A stretch of 64,000 nucleotides of DNA from JBCCFW01 sp039029535 (GCA_039029535.1 JBCCFW010000019.1:6664-70663), one strand, 5' to 3'. Positions 1 through 11,216 are shown, numbered from the stretch's first letter. The notes: a model not told the origin generated them from the letters alone. Made by a program: numbers and translations.

Positions 1-580
1 AGACCAGCTTGCCGGCCTTCCACGAGGCCTTGGCGTCGGTGATGGCCGCGCGGGCGATGCCGCGGAAGTTGAGACCCTTGTGGGTGAAGAACTCCTCGTC
101 CTCGGTGGCGATGAGCCCCTTGATGAGCCAGGGCGAGATCTTGTCGTGCGTGACGTAGTCGCGCTTCTCGATGGCGAAGGAGTAGATCTCCTGGCCGTTG
201 CTCGCCTGGACCTTGCTGGCGAGAGCGAAGTCGTGGTCCTGGAGCTTGCGAATGTCGGGCTGGTCGGCGGTCAGGAAGAGGCCGAAGCGTCGACCCGCTT
301 CGGCCGCAGCCAGCCAGATGAGGCCCACGCTCGCCGCGTGACAGCCCCAGCGGATGAGACGGGTGCGCCAGAGCCCGCCGCCGGTCGCTGCGCGGGACTC
401 GGGCTCGGTGACGTCCTCGTCGGTCGCCTCGTCGAGGAGGTCGTCGCCGGGCTCGTCGCCAGGGGCGTCGCGCTGGTCGCGGTCTTCTCGGTCCGGGCGG
501 CCGGTCGCGAGACCGCCGGAGGGGCTCTCCTCCGGCGTCTCGTCCACGGATTCGTCGTCGACGCTCATGGTGGTGATCAT
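1..580 (-). CDS. Class A penicillin-binding protein, N-terminal part (cut by window start)
   Basis: Leftward gene whose 3' part lies outside the window; about 193 residues are visible. The first ~65 residues are acidic and low-complexity, followed by a membrane anchor (SVGLIWLAAAEAG region) and then the start of a GT51 transglycosylase domain with the signature IATEDEEFFTHKGLNFRGI, which contains the catalytic Glu. Proteins of this class polymerise and cross-link peptidoglycan in the periplasm from an inner-membrane anchor. The transpeptidase domain would lie beyond base 1 and cannot be checked, so a monofunctional transglycosylase is possible. Two in-frame ATGs (580 and 568) could be the start and neither has a clear Shine-Dalgarno; I took the longer. 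The acidic tail before the anchor is unlike E. coli PBP1a. Confidence 0.85.
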   Translation of the reverse strand, partial: MITTMSVDDESVDETPEESPSGGLATGRPDREDRDQRDAPGDEPGDDLLDEATDEDVTEPESRAATGGGLWRTRLIRWGCHAASVGLIWLAAAEAGRRFGLFLTADQPDIRKLQDHDFALASKVQASNGQEIYSFAIEKRDYVTHDKISPWLIKGLIATEDEEFFTHKGLNFRGIARAAITDAKASWKAGKLV

Positions 581-651
581 GACACGAGGGGACCGATCTT
601 CCCGAGCCCGAAACCGGGCCCGGCAATGGTCGCCTCGTGGGAAATGGGCGC

Positions 652-1455
652 TCAGCGCCGCTTGAGGAAGAGCTCGAGACGCTCGCGGTTGCGACGGTAG
701 GAGGGCTGGCCGCCGGAGAGCAGCTCGGCGTCGACGTACTCGACGAAGGCCTCCTCGACCTCCCCGAGCTTCTCGTGAGCGAAGCCGAGGCTGTTGCGGG
801 TGGAGGCGTCGTCCGGGTTCAGGCCGGCGGCGCGCGCCAGGCTGTCGCGGGCGGTCACGAGGTGGTCGTCGTCACCCACGGCGAGAGCGGCCAGGCCGTG
901 GAGCTTCCAGGCCGCGGCGTTCTCCGGTGCGTGTGAGAGGGCGATCTCCACGTCCTCGATGGCCTCCAGCGCACGACCGCTCTGGAAGAGCAGGCGGCCC
1001 CGGGTCAGCCGCAGCTCGGCGGGCAGGATGCCGTCGGCGGCGAGCTGGTCGAGGCTGCCGAGGGCTGCGTCGCGGCGACCGCCCTCGACCTGGAGGTGGG
1101 CCAGGAGCGTGAGCGCCGGGGCGGAGCTCGGCCGCTCGGCGAGGACGAGCTGGAGATCCTCGAGCGCACGGCGTCTCAGTCCGAGCCGGTGCTCGGCGTC
1201 GGCCAGGAGGAGACGGGCGTCGACGTCGCGCGGCTGCTCCCGAAGATGACGACGGAGCTGACCGACGGCCGCGGCGGTGCGGCCGTCCTCGAGCTGAGTG
1301 CGGGCGGTGGTGACCGCGTCGGCGAGCGGGGCCGGGCCCGGGCTGGCGGTGGCGGCGACCGCGGTGAGGCCGGCGGCGATGCCGAGGGCCGAGGCGAGGA
1401 GCTGGAGGCCGAGACGGGCCGAGCGATCCGGGCTGGTGGCAGGTGTCGTGGTCAT
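652..1455 (-). CDS. Secreted or membrane-anchored TPR protein
   Basis: 267 residues. Residues ~12-40 form a signal peptide or N-terminal anchor (GLQLLASALGIAAGLTAVAATA), so the rest is probably periplasmic. The remainder is a run of helical ~34-residue TPR units (for example a DARLLLADAEHRLG unit and a final STRNSLGFAHEKLGEVEEAF unit). TPR proteins scaffold protein complexes; no catalytic motif is present and no partner can be named. I chose the ATG at 1455 over longer starts because GGAGG sits 9 nt upstream and it places the hydrophobic segment at the N-terminus. It lies just upstream of the penicillin-binding protein gene on the same strand, with an 71-bp gap, so a role in envelope assembly is possible but is inference. 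Confidence 0.75.
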   Translation of the reverse strand: MTTTPATSPDRSARLGLQLLASALGIAAGLTAVAATASPGPAPLADAVTTARTQLEDGRTAAAVGQLRRHLREQPRDVDARLLLADAEHRLGLRRRALEDLQLVLAERPSSAPALTLLAHLQVEGGRRDAALGSLDQLAADGILPAELRLTRGRLLFQSGRALEAIEDVEIALSHAPENAAAWKLHGLAALAVGDDDHLVTARDSLARAAGLNPDDASTRNSLGFAHEKLGEVEEAFVEYVDAELLSGGQPSYRRNRERLELFLKRR

Positions 1456-1690
1456 GAGGCAGGTCCTCCGGTGAGGGCTGGGGCGACCCCCGCGGTCCCG
1501 AGCCCGACGCTCGAGACCGGGGAGGCCACGGTCACCTCCCACCATCGCAACCGGCGTGCCACCCCCTCGAGACCCGCATTTCGGCGGCTTCGGGAGCAGT
1601 GACGTGGCTCACCGGACGCGCAACCGGCCGTGGGCGCGTCACCACGTCCACGGCTACCATCTCTCCCTTCCTCTCGCGGAGCTCCTCGAC

Positions 1691-3703
<2,013 letters not shown>

Positions 3704-3744
3704 AGTCGTCTCTCTCGCAACCGAGCGCGAGGAATGACGACGAC

Positions 3745-3774
3745 GGGTCCGCCGCCGAGGCGCACGACGGACCC
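3745..3774. terminator. Hairpin between convergent uvrB and unknown gene
   Basis: A 7-bp inverted repeat (GGGTCCG / CGGACCC) lies in the 90-bp gap between two converging genes. There is no T-run, so it is only a possible bidirectional terminator. Confidence 0.35.
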
Positions 3775-3793
3775 ATCTTCGACGGGCCGTCGG

Positions 3794-4156
3794 CTACTTG
3801 TCGGCCTTGGGCATGTTCGACGCGACCATCCGCGCCATCGCGCTGAGGGCCCAACCGATCTGGTCGCCGGCGCCCTGGAAGAACGTCAGCTGGAGGTCGT
3901 CGTCCATCGAGATGTCGTCGGGGACGTCGACGCGGAAGCGCTGGGTCGAGCCGCTGCCGTTGATCTCGAGGGCGTTGGCGGTGCCGAACTTGTCGGCGGC
4001 CGGACGAGGATCGTCGCCACGGTCGTACGGTGCGATGGTCGTCGGCATCCACTCACCACCGGCGGAGGTCGCGGAGAACTCACGGGCAGCGCCACGGTTG
4101 ACGGACATGCTGATGGCGGCGGCGGTGGTGTTGAAGACGTAGACTTGTCCAGGCAT
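3794..4156 (-). CDS. Small protein of unknown function
   Basis: 120 residues, acidic, with no signal peptide and no membrane segment. It begins MPGQVYVFNTTAAAISMSVNRG and looks beta-rich in the first two thirds, ending in a helical segment (IGWALSAMARMVASNMP). I do not recognise the family and see no catalytic motif. I chose the ATG at 4156: the upstream in-frame extension is Arg-rich and looks like non-coding GC-rich DNA. The AAGAGAGAC stretch 5' of the ATG is a weak Shine-Dalgarno. It is monocistronic, convergent with uvrB and divergent from the gene at 4379. Confidence 0.6.
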   Translation of the reverse strand: MPGQVYVFNTTAAAISMSVNRGAAREFSATSAGGEWMPTTIAPYDRGDDPRPAADKFGTANALEINGSGSTQRFRVDVPDDISMDDDLQLTFFQGAGDQIGWALSAMARMVASNMPKADK

Positions 4157-4378
4157 GGCGTTGTCTCTCTTGGTCGGGCGGCCAGCGCCCCGTTGGTGTG
4201 TGCCGCGGATTCTTCGACGAGACCGCGTGCCCACGCAACGCCCCCCGTTCAGCTTGCGAGACGCTCGAGGACGGAATGCGCCCCCCGCGTGGCATGATGC
4301 GAGCGCAGTCGAACACGCTCACATTCGGCGCCAGGCCGGCCTCGTGACCGGTCGTCGCCCACTCCGACAGGAGGCCTC

Positions 4379-4933
4379 GTGACCGCACTCTGGCTCCCGA
4401 TCCTGCTCTCCGGCATCGCCGTGTTCTTCCTGAGTTACCTGGCCTGGATGGTGTTGCCGCACCACCGTGGTGACTACTCCCGCCTCCCCGACGAGGACGG
4501 CACGATGGAGGCCTTGCGCTCGTCGGGTGTCGGGGCTGGGCAGTACTCCTTCCCGCACGGCGACGGTCCCGAAGCGATGAAGGACCCCGCGTGGCAGGAG
4601 AAGTACAACACCGGTCCGTCGGGTTTCTTGCTCGTGCGACCGTCCGGCCCGCCCAACATCGGCGCGAGCATGGGGATCTCGTTGGGTTACAACCTGCTCA
4701 TCTCCGCGTTCGTCGCCTACCTCGCGAGCCGCTTCCTCGATCCGGGAGCGAGCTTCATGGGCGTGTTCCGCCTCTGCGCGACGGTGGCCTTCCTCGGTTA
4801 CTCGGGCGCGCTCGGCTGGGGTCCGATCTGGCAAGGCAAGAGCTGGGGCTCGACGATCCGCGAGGTCATCGACGGCCTCGTCTATGGGATGGCGACGGGT
4901 GCGATCTTCGCGTACTTCTGGCCAGCAGCCTGA
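4379..4933 (+). CDS. Small inner-membrane protein of unknown function
   Basis: 184 residues with a GTG start preceded by a consensus AGGAGG 4-5 nt upstream. There is one N-terminal membrane span (LPILLSGIAVFFLSYLAWMV), then a soluble loop of ~75 residues carrying an HHRGDYSRLPDE motif, then three further hydrophobic segments near residues 98-118, 125-142 and 160-182. The HHRGD loop is the sort of sequence conserved in small uncharacterised membrane proteins, but I cannot name a function. It is convergent with the membrane protein ending at 4955. Confidence 0.75.
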   Translation: MTALWLPILLSGIAVFFLSYLAWMVLPHHRGDYSRLPDEDGTMEALRSSGVGAGQYSFPHGDGPEAMKDPAWQEKYNTGPSGFLLVRPSGPPNIGASMGISLGYNLLISAFVAYLASRFLDPGASFMGVFRLCATVAFLGYSGALGWGPIWQGKSWGSTIREVIDGLVYGMATGAIFAYFWPAA

Positions 4934-4954
4934 CGTTGGTCGCGCTCGTCGACG

Positions 4955-5419
4955 TCACGGGGTCGGGTGCTGGCCACTCGGCCCCGTTTGGATTGCGGTC
5001 CGGCTCGAAGCCTGCTCGTCGAGCTCGGCGCGGACACGACGCAGGGTGTCCAGCATGGCGAAGGCCCCGGTGGCCGGAATGAGGAAGAAGGGGGCCGGCA
5101 TGGCGTGGCCTGCGACGAGGCAAGCGACGGCCAAGATCAAGACGAAGAGAGAGCAGCCCGAGAACACCCAAAACCAGTTGGTCGTGTCCTGAACGCTGGA
5201 TCGGCTCCAGTTCGAGTCGCGCAGCGACGGACGATGGAGCCTGCGGAAGAAGAAGTACATCGTCGCGGACATGGGGACGTTGATGAGCACCATGGCGACG
5301 CGCTCTTCGAATGGATGGGTGTCGACGACGAGATTCGCGACGGCGCTCAGGCCACCGAGCACGACGAGGCCCAACAACAGCGGTCGGCAGTGCGTGAGGG
5401 GCCAGTCGTCCAAGTCCAT
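4955..5419 (-). CDS. Four-helix membrane protein of unknown function
   Basis: 154 residues with four predicted membrane segments: LLLGLVVLGGLSAVANLVV, a second containing VLINVPMSATMYFFF, a third FWVFSGCSLFVLILAVACLVAG, and a fourth MPAPFFLIPATGAFAML. Between spans 2 and 3 is a basic, probably cytoplasmic loop. No known family motif was recognised. It is last in a leftward series after the DUF6265-like gene, 48 bp downstream of it, so the two may be cotranscribed. Confidence 0.65.
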   Translation of the reverse strand: MDLDDWPLTHCRPLLLGLVVLGGLSAVANLVVDTHPFEERVAMVLINVPMSATMYFFFRRLHRPSLRDSNWSRSSVQDTTNWFWVFSGCSLFVLILAVACLVAGHAMPAPFFLIPATGAFAMLDTLRRVRAELDEQASSRTAIQTGPSGQHPTP

Positions 5420-5467
5420 GCGATGAGGATGAACGATCGGCCGTGCTGAGGCCAGGTACGGGCGTCG

Positions 5468-5959
5468 TCAGCGACGACGACCTTCCAGCTTCCACGAGAG
5501 GTCCATGCCCTTCTCGCCGCTGGCATCTTCGACTCGAGCCCTCAGCGTCTTCCCGACCCGCCAGTAGACGATGCGCTGGGGGAAGTCGTGCTCGAGGTTC
5601 TCGAAGACCACGCGTCGGCCTCGCGACTCGACCAGGTGGAACGGTGTCGGAGCGCTGCCGCCGGGGCTGGCGAGATAGACGATCCCGTCCGGCCGTTCCT
5701 CGATGCGCAGGTACTCGAAGAAGAAGCGGCCGGGCCCCGCGACGTCGCGGTGGAGACCGAGCATGAGCCCGCCGCGGGGCGGCATCCAGTGCTCCTCCGA
5801 GCTGCGTCCGTCCTTCTCGCTCGACCAGGTCCCGGCCATCCAGGCCAGGTCGAGAAGACGCACCGACGAAGTCTCGGCCTCACCGGCGTCGAGCGGGCGA
5901 GCCGAGAGGGCGACGAGGAGGACTGAAGCGATGATGACGACCAGGCTGCGAGACGACAT
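5468..5959 (-). CDS. Secreted DUF6265-like protein
   Basis: 163 residues starting with a signal peptide (MSSRSLVVIIASVLLVALSA). The mature part begins LLDLAWMAGTWSSE and contains HWMPPRGGLMLGLHRDV, FEYLRIEE, FENLEHDFPQRIVY and a C-terminal MDLSWKLEGR. This is the layout of the DUF6265 family, small lipocalin-like secreted beta-barrels of unknown function often annotated from their W-M-x-G-x-W motif. I chose the ATG at 5959 because GGAG lies 7 nt upstream and the signal peptide starts there. It lies 91 bp downstream of the AraC-type regulator on the same strand. Confidence 0.75.
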   Translation of the reverse strand: MSSRSLVVIIASVLLVALSARPLDAGEAETSSVRLLDLAWMAGTWSSEKDGRSSEEHWMPPRGGLMLGLHRDVAGPGRFFFEYLRIEERPDGIVYLASPGGSAPTPFHLVESRGRRVVFENLEHDFPQRIVYWRVGKTLRARVEDASGEKGMDLSWKLEGRRR

Positions 5960-6050
5960 GAGGTGCTCCCGAGAAGGTGTCCGCCGAAGGTAGCGGCTCT
6001 CGACTGCCACGTCTTGAACGAATGCGACACGGCGGAGCGGCGGTCGACCC

Positions 6051-6863
6051 TCAGCCGGCAGCGAACAGCCGCGCCATCTCGTGTTGCTCGCGCTTCCAGG
6101 CCGTCGGGCTGAGCCCGGTCATCTCCTTCCACTCACGACAGAGATGAGCCTGGTCGGCGTAGCCACCGCGCAAGGCGAGCTCCGACCAGGAGAGCTCGGG
6201 TGAGACCTCGGCCAGTCGATGCACCGACTGGAATCGGAAGACCCGCGCGAGCTGCTTGGGCGAGACACCGACCCCCTTGGCGAAGGCCCGCTCGAGACGC
6301 CGTCGCCCGACGGCGAGTTGATCGGCCAGCGTCGCCACCGACGCGCGTCCTTGCGTGGCAGCGAGTCGTCCGGTGACGACACGCAGCAGTTGGTCGACAT
6401 CGGTCTCCGACGTCAGGGCGAGCCGCTGCCGAAGAAAGCCCTCCACCAGGGTGACGCGAGCACCGTCGTCGCTCGCGTCGGCGAGACGCTGCTCGAGCTC
6501 ACGAGTCGCCGCGTCGCCCCAGAGGTCGGACGACGCGACGCCCAGGTCGGTCAGCTCGGCCAGCGGCACGCGCAGCAGTCGAGCGGCACCAGCGGGATGG
6601 AAGCGCACGCCGAGGACGCCGACTCGTCCCTCCGGCTCGAGCTGCAAGGGACCGCGGAGCTGACCGAAGACGAGACAGCGGGGTTGCCGCTCTCGACGGC
6701 CGTCGTCGTGACGTCGCCGAAAGCTCTCACCCCAGTGCAACACGAGCTCGGGGCTGCCGTCGGGGACGATGCGCTGCGCGGGCGCAGCGGTCGCCTCGAG
6801 GATCCAATGGCAAGCCACCAGCGGCGCCAGGTCGGCTGAGGGAGGATGCTCGGCGTAGCGCAC
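6051..6863 (-). CDS. AraC-family transcriptional regulator
   Basis: 270 residues. The N-terminal ~150 residues match the DUF6597-type sensor domain that precedes many AraC helix-turn-helix regions (HPPSADLAPLVACHWILEA, VPDGSPELVLHWGE, VGVLGVRFHPAGAARLL). The last ~90 residues form the double HTH, with the typical recognition region GVSPKQLARVFRFQ and the C-terminal signature ELALRGGYADQAHLCREWK. Such proteins bind DNA and respond to an unknown ligand. The GTG start is only 3 bp after the stop of the upstream Ser/Thr kinase gene, so the two are very probably cotranscribed. Confidence 0.9.
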   Translation of the reverse strand: MRYAEHPPSADLAPLVACHWILEATAAPAQRIVPDGSPELVLHWGESFRRRHDDGRRERQPRCLVFGQLRGPLQLEPEGRVGVLGVRFHPAGAARLLRVPLAELTDLGVASSDLWGDAATRELEQRLADASDDGARVTLVEGFLRQRLALTSETDVDQLLRVVTGRLAATQGRASVATLADQLAVGRRRLERAFAKGVGVSPKQLARVFRFQSVHRLAEVSPELSWSELALRGGYADQAHLCREWKEMTGLSPTAWKREQHEMARLFAAG

Positions 6864-6866
6864 GGA

Positions 6867-8333
6867 TCAAGCGTCCGGCGAAGCCGCCCGGAGACGACGG
6901 CTGACCTGGTCGGCCATGACGCCCATGACCAGCAGGCTCGTGAGGGGCACGAGCACGCCGTCCCAGGTCAGCACGAGATCCGGGCGGGCATGGAGGGCGT
7001 GGAGGCTGACGATCCCGTAGACGACCATCGCGCCGAGGGTCTGGAACCAGGAGAGCGCGGGACGTCGCCGGAACACCGAGGCGGCGACGAGCAGCAACAA
7101 CACGTTGCGCATGGGGCTCTCGGGTCCGTCGGCGACCATGAGCGCGGCGCCGATGAGGACGCACTCCATCGCGGCCCAGGCGAAGCGCCAGGGGACCGGG
7201 TTTCGGGCGCGATCGAGACCGAGTTGCATCAACAGCGCGCCGACCGCCCAGGTTGTCAGGATGATCGTGATGCGGAGGTGGAAGCGGAGGTTGACGTCGT
7301 CCTGAAGGAAGAAGAGACCCCACTCCATCAAGTAGAAGAGCGAGAGCGCGCACCAGGTGATGGTCAGGCTCGGACGACGTGACAGCCAGCGTCGGAAGCG
7401 ATGGGCCGGACCGGTGAGGAGCACCTCGACCGGCTCCCCGGCGAGGAAGCGCTCGAGCTCGACGGCCAGCTCGGAGGCGCTCGCGTAACGGCGACGCGGA
7501 TCCTTCTCGAGACAGTGCTGGACGATGGCCTCCAGCTCCCGCGGCAGGTCGCGCACGCGATCACGCAGCCGCGGAGCCGGGGTCTCGAGGACCTGAGCCA
7601 CGACCTGCGCGACGTTCTCTCCTCGGAAGGGCGGTTGTCCCCCGAGCAGCGCGAACAGAAGGGCGCCCAGCCCGTGAACGTCCGTCCACGGCCCGAGCTC
7701 CCAGTCCCGCCCCGAGACCTGCTCGGGTGCCATGTACGACGGCGTGCCGATGAGCCCCTCGTCGAGCTCGCTGCCGCTTTCGAGACCAGGCCCGCGTCGC
7801 AGCCGCGCGATTCCGAAGTCGGTGACCACCGGTCGGCCTTCGACGTCGAGCAGGACGTTGGCCGGCTTGAGGTCGCGGTGCAGCACGCCCTGAGAGTGGG
7901 CGTGGTCGACGGCCCGGGCCACTCGGGCGACGATCGCTGCGGCCTCACGTGGCGGCAGGGGGCCCTCGCGACCGAGTCGATCCTGGAGACTCTCGCCCTC
8001 GACGAGCTCCATGGCGAAGAAGAGGTGGCCGTCTTCCTCGCCGGCGCCGTGGACCTTGACGATGCCAGGGTGACGGAGGGCCGCGGCGGATGCCGCCTCC
8101 ACGCGGAAGCGCTGGCGGTCGGCGTCGGAGGCCAGGGCGCCCCCGCGCAGGATCTTCACCGCCACCTCACGGTCCAGCGAGGCCTGCCGCGCGCGGTGCA
8201 CCACGCCCATGCCGCCGCGACCGATCTCCTCGCCCAGCACGTGATCTCCCAGCCGCTCGGGTGCGGGAGAGTCCGCCACCGCCGGTGCCTGCAGGCCCCG
8301 CGTGGTCGCTTCCGTGGAGGGTCGGCTCGTCAT
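6867..8333 (-). CDS. Membrane-bound Ser/Thr protein kinase (PknB-like)
   Basis: 488 residues. The kinase domain spans ~residues 31-300: glycine loop IGRGGMGVVHRA, ATP-anchoring Lys60 (VAVKIL), catalytic loop HRDLKPANVLLD, metal-binding DFGIA, activation-segment GTPSYMAPEQ. The canonical catalytic residues are all present. The C-terminal ~180 residues hold about six membrane segments (ITWCALSLFYLMEWGLFF, ITIILTTWAVGALLMQLGL and others) with no extracellular sensor domain, so the integral membrane part itself may sense the signal. Substrates are unknown. It is followed after 3 bp by the AraC-type regulator and may act in the same pathway (inference). Confidence 0.93.
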   Translation of the reverse strand: MTSRPSTEATTRGLQAPAVADSPAPERLGDHVLGEEIGRGGMGVVHRARQASLDREVAVKILRGGALASDADRQRFRVEAASAAALRHPGIVKVHGAGEEDGHLFFAMELVEGESLQDRLGREGPLPPREAAAIVARVARAVDHAHSQGVLHRDLKPANVLLDVEGRPVVTDFGIARLRRGPGLESGSELDEGLIGTPSYMAPEQVSGRDWELGPWTDVHGLGALLFALLGGQPPFRGENVAQVVAQVLETPAPRLRDRVRDLPRELEAIVQHCLEKDPRRRYASASELAVELERFLAGEPVEVLLTGPAHRFRRWLSRRPSLTITWCALSLFYLMEWGLFFLQDDVNLRFHLRITIILTTWAVGALLMQLGLDRARNPVPWRFAWAAMECVLIGAALMVADGPESPMRNVLLLLVAASVFRRRPALSWFQTLGAMVVYGIVSLHALHARPDLVLTWDGVLVPLTSLLVMGVMADQVSRRLRAASPDA

Positions 8334-8460
8334 GCGGGGATCTTGTCACGATCGTGCCGACCGACCAGGGAGTCACGTCGTTGACGGAAGTCCAAGTCCT
8401 GGGAGGGGAGCGGTGTGGGCTCGTTCGCGAAGGACTACACTCGGGGCTCGGAGAACAGCC

Positions 8461-10131
8461 GTGTCGTTCATCTCGTCCTTGTTTCGTCGCCTGCGTCCTT
8501 CCTGGATCGTCGTCATCATCTTCGTGGTGGCGTTGATCCCCCGTGGCATCGGTCTCGGGAACTACCTCCCCGATGACTTCCATCCCGACGAGGACAAGGA
8601 GATCCGTCGCGCGCTCCAGATGATGCGTGGCAACCTCGATCTCGGACGGATGCACAAGGGCACGCTCTTCATGGCCCTGGCCGGCGAGTACGGCGGCCTC
8701 TTCGTCGCCGGCAAGCTCACCGGGCGCTGGAACAGTCCCGACGACTTCGCCAAGAAGGTCATCGTCGGCGACCACACGCCGCTGTTCGTCTTGAGCCGCT
8801 GGACCGTCGCGATCCTCGGTGCGCTGGGGGCCGTGCTCGCGTTCTTGCTGACACGGCGGCACGCGGGCCTGCTCGCCGGCCTGATGGCGGCGGGTCTCGT
8901 CGCCTTCTTCCCCGAGCACCTGCTCATGTCGAGAGAGGGGAGACTCGACGTCCCCCTGTGCTTTGCAGTGCTGCTCTTGCTCGAGCGCTCGGCCGCGGCC
9001 TGGCGCAACCCCACGCAGCTCCGGGTGCTCGTCGCCGTGGCCTGCGCCGGGATGGTCGTCTCGACCAAGACCTCGGGAGCTCCCTACCTCATCGCCCTGA
9101 TCCCCGGCTTCTTCACCTGGATGTTGGCCGACGAGCGCTGGGGACAGCGATTCCTTCGCCTGGGCATGGGCTTTGGGACCGGCTTGCTCTCGACCATCGT
9201 GTTCAACCACTCGCTCCCGTACTCGCTGGTCATGGGGCAGGGCGACCGAGCTCTCCCCGATCTCACCGACCAGTACCAGGGGGCGCCGCCCAGCCGGGTC
9301 GAGCACTACATCAATCAGCCGATCCATCAGGCGGGGGTCGTGGCCCTGCTGCTGGCGCTCGCCGGGCTGTTCTTCCTGATCAAGCGCGGTAGCTTCCAGG
9401 CGAAGGTCAACGGCCTGCTGTGGGCCGGCGCCGTCTTGCTGCAGGGTGCGATGCTCTGGAGCGTCGCGGACCTGGTCGCCTTCCGTTACCTGCTGCCCGG
9501 CATGCTCGTGCTGCTCGTGCTGGCCGCCATCGGCGCCCGTCATCTCGTTCAGCTCCTGCCGAAGGGGATGCCGCGCTGGGTCGGCCTGGGCGTGCTCGCC
9601 GCGATCGCTCTCTTCTCGCCCTTCCGTCAGTCGATGGATCGGTTGCGGGTGGCCTTGCTGCCGTCCGTTCCGGTGGCGGCTCGCGAGTGGATCGAGGCCA
9701 ACGTCCCAGCGGGCAGCGGCGTGCTGTTGGATGGACGCAACGTCTTCCCCAGCCTCTACATGCCCAAGCTCAACCAGACCAAGGAGAGCCTGGAGGCCAA
9801 GATCGAGGGCATCCGGGAGAGCGAGCCGGGCAAGGCGAGCCTGCTGGAGAGGTACTGGATCCCGACGCTCCAGGAGCCGGGCTACGACATCGAGCTCTAC
9901 CAGGTGAGTCGTGCGCTGCCCACGGCGGACGAGCTCCGCGGACGCGGCATTCGCTACGTCGTCTTGCAGGACGTCGACTACGGGCTGGGCGACGACCACC
10001 CCCTGGCTGGAGCGCGCAGCAGCCTCGCGAGCCTGCTCCAGGCGCGAGGGGTGAAGGAGCTCCAGCGCTTCGACGGCGGCGGCGTCGAGCGACGCGGCGC
10101 AGCCCTGACCATCTACGACCTGGGCGGGTAG
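8461..10131 (+). CDS. GT39/PMT-like integral membrane glycosyltransferase
   Basis: 556 residues with about 10-11 membrane spans. The first cytoplasm-distal loop carries DDFHPDEDKEIRRA, matching the acidic D-E type motif that polyprenyl-phosphate-sugar-dependent transferases (GT39/GT-C fold, PMT_2-like) use for catalysis; a second motif, LMSREGRLDVP, fits the next luminal loop. The C-terminal ~150 residues (from about SVPVAAREWIEANVPAGS) form a soluble domain. It probably moves a sugar from a lipid carrier onto a protein or glycan outside the inner membrane. I chose GTG 8461 because GGAG lies just upstream and the hydrophobic N-terminus follows at once. It is divergent from the kinase gene. 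Confidence 0.8.
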   Translation: MSFISSLFRRLRPSWIVVIIFVVALIPRGIGLGNYLPDDFHPDEDKEIRRALQMMRGNLDLGRMHKGTLFMALAGEYGGLFVAGKLTGRWNSPDDFAKKVIVGDHTPLFVLSRWTVAILGALGAVLAFLLTRRHAGLLAGLMAAGLVAFFPEHLLMSREGRLDVPLCFAVLLLLERSAAAWRNPTQLRVLVAVACAGMVVSTKTSGAPYLIALIPGFFTWMLADERWGQRFLRLGMGFGTGLLSTIVFNHSLPYSLVMGQGDRALPDLTDQYQGAPPSRVEHYINQPIHQAGVVALLLALAGLFFLIKRGSFQAKVNGLLWAGAVLLQGAMLWSVADLVAFRYLLPGMLVLLVLAAIGARHLVQLLPKGMPRWVGLGVLAAIALFSPFRQSMDRLRVALLPSVPVAAREWIEANVPAGSGVLLDGRNVFPSLYMPKLNQTKESLEAKIEGIRESEPGKASLLERYWIPTLQEPGYDIELYQVSRALPTADELRGRGIRYVVLQDVDYGLGDDHPLAGARSSLASLLQARGVKELQRFDGGGVERRGAALTIYDLGG

Positions 10132-10166
10132 CGAAGGCCCGGCCTCTGGTCGAGCCCCAGAACGCA

Positions 10167-10199
10167 CGAAAGCCCCGATCGAGTCGATCGGGGCTTTCG
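10167..10199. terminator. Bidirectional intrinsic terminator
   Basis: A perfect 16-bp inverted repeat (CGAAAGCCCCGATCGA with its complement, one-base centre) sits between two convergent genes. The outer AAAG/CTTT arms give short U-tracts in both directions. Confidence 0.8.
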
Positions 10200-10232
10200 A
10201 ATCGGCCGACACGTGCGGTCGGACCCGGTCGG

Positions 10233-11216
10233 CTAGATCAGCCCTTCTTCCTTGTACCAGTCGCCCGTGGCCTTGAGGCCCTCGGCGAGCCCGACTCTCG
10301 GGGCGTAGCCGAAGTCGTTCTTGGCGGCGCTGATGTCGAACGAGCGGTTCTGGATGAACCAGTCGACGCGACGCGGGAAGAGCGGCGGGTCCCAGGGCGT
10401 CGGCTTGAACACGAGCTCGGTTAGCCAGGCCACGGAGTAGACCAGCTTGTAGGGCCAGTGCTGGAACTTCACGTCCTTGCCCAGGGACTTGCCGATCTCG
10501 GTGACGAGCTCCTTGATGGCGATCGAGGACTCGTCGGCGATGAGGTAGGGCTTGCCGAGGCAAGCGTCGGTCTCGATGGCGCCCATCATCGCGTCGACCA
10601 GGTTGCTGATGTAGAGCGGGTGGTAGTGCGTGTCGCCCTTCCCGATCATCGGGAACGAGCCCTTCGACGCCCGCTTGTAGAGCATGACGAAGCGCTCGGG
10701 GTCGCCCGGACCGTAAATGGCGGCTGGACGCACGATGGTGATCCACGAGCCCTTCTCGAGGAACTCGTGGCAGACACGCTCGCCCTCCCACTTGGTCTCC
10801 TGGTACCAGTCGGCCGGCGCGATGGGGGCGTCCTCGGCTGCGGGCGGGTTCTCGACGTTGCCGTGCACGCCGCAGGTGCTGCAGTACAGCACGCGCTCGA
10901 CGCCGTGATCGACGGCGGCCTGCAACACGTATCGGGTGCCCTCGACGTTGACGTCCCAGTACACCTGCCTAGGCAGGTTGATCCGTCGGAAGGCGGCGGC
11001 CAGGTGGTAGACGCGCTGGCAGCCCTCGGTGAGCCGGTGGACGAGATCCTTGTCGGCCACCGAGCCGACGTGGAGGTCCGCGCCCTTCTCCTGCAGCTCC
11101 TTGAAGAAGCGGCCTTCCTGGTTGTCGAGACCGACGACCTGATGGCCGTCCTCGATGAGCTTGCGGGTGAGATGCGAGCCGGTGAAGCCGGTCGCGCCGG
11201 TGACGAAGATCTTCAT
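10233..11216 (-). CDS. NAD(P)-dependent sugar-nucleotide epimerase/dehydratase
   Basis: 327 residues of the extended short-chain dehydrogenase family. The N-terminal Rossmann motif GATGFTGSHLTRKL binds NAD(P); the catalytic Ser/Thr region is STCGVHG and the Tyr-Lys pair is in DWYQETK; RPAAIYGPGD is the substrate-side motif. Such enzymes epimerise, dehydrate or reduce nucleotide sugars or related alcohols; the exact substrate cannot be read from sequence. It is the last gene of a leftward run with a family 4 glycosyltransferase, a methyltransferase and glycerol-3-phosphate dehydrogenase, which suggests glycan or glycolipid synthesis (inference). Confidence 0.88.
   Translation of the reverse strand: MKIFVTGATGFTGSHLTRKLIEDGHQVVGLDNQEGRFFKELQEKGADLHVGSVADKDLVHRLTEGCQRVYHLAAAFRRINLPRQVYWDVNVEGTRYVLQAAVDHGVERVLYCSTCGVHGNVENPPAAEDAPIAPADWYQETKWEGERVCHEFLEKGSWITIVRPAAIYGPGDPERFVMLYKRASKGSFPMIGKGDTHYHPLYISNLVDAMMGAIETDACLGKPYLIADESSIAIKELVTEIGKSLGKDVKFQHWPYKLVYSVAWLTELVFKPTPWDPPLFPRRVDWFIQNRSFDISAAKNDFGYAPRVGLAEGLKATGDWYKEEGLI

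Noticed and set aside
8167..10791. An 874-codon minus-strand frame across the GT39-like and epimerase genes
   Set aside because: It crosses the well-supported terminator at 10167-10199 and real genes on both strands.
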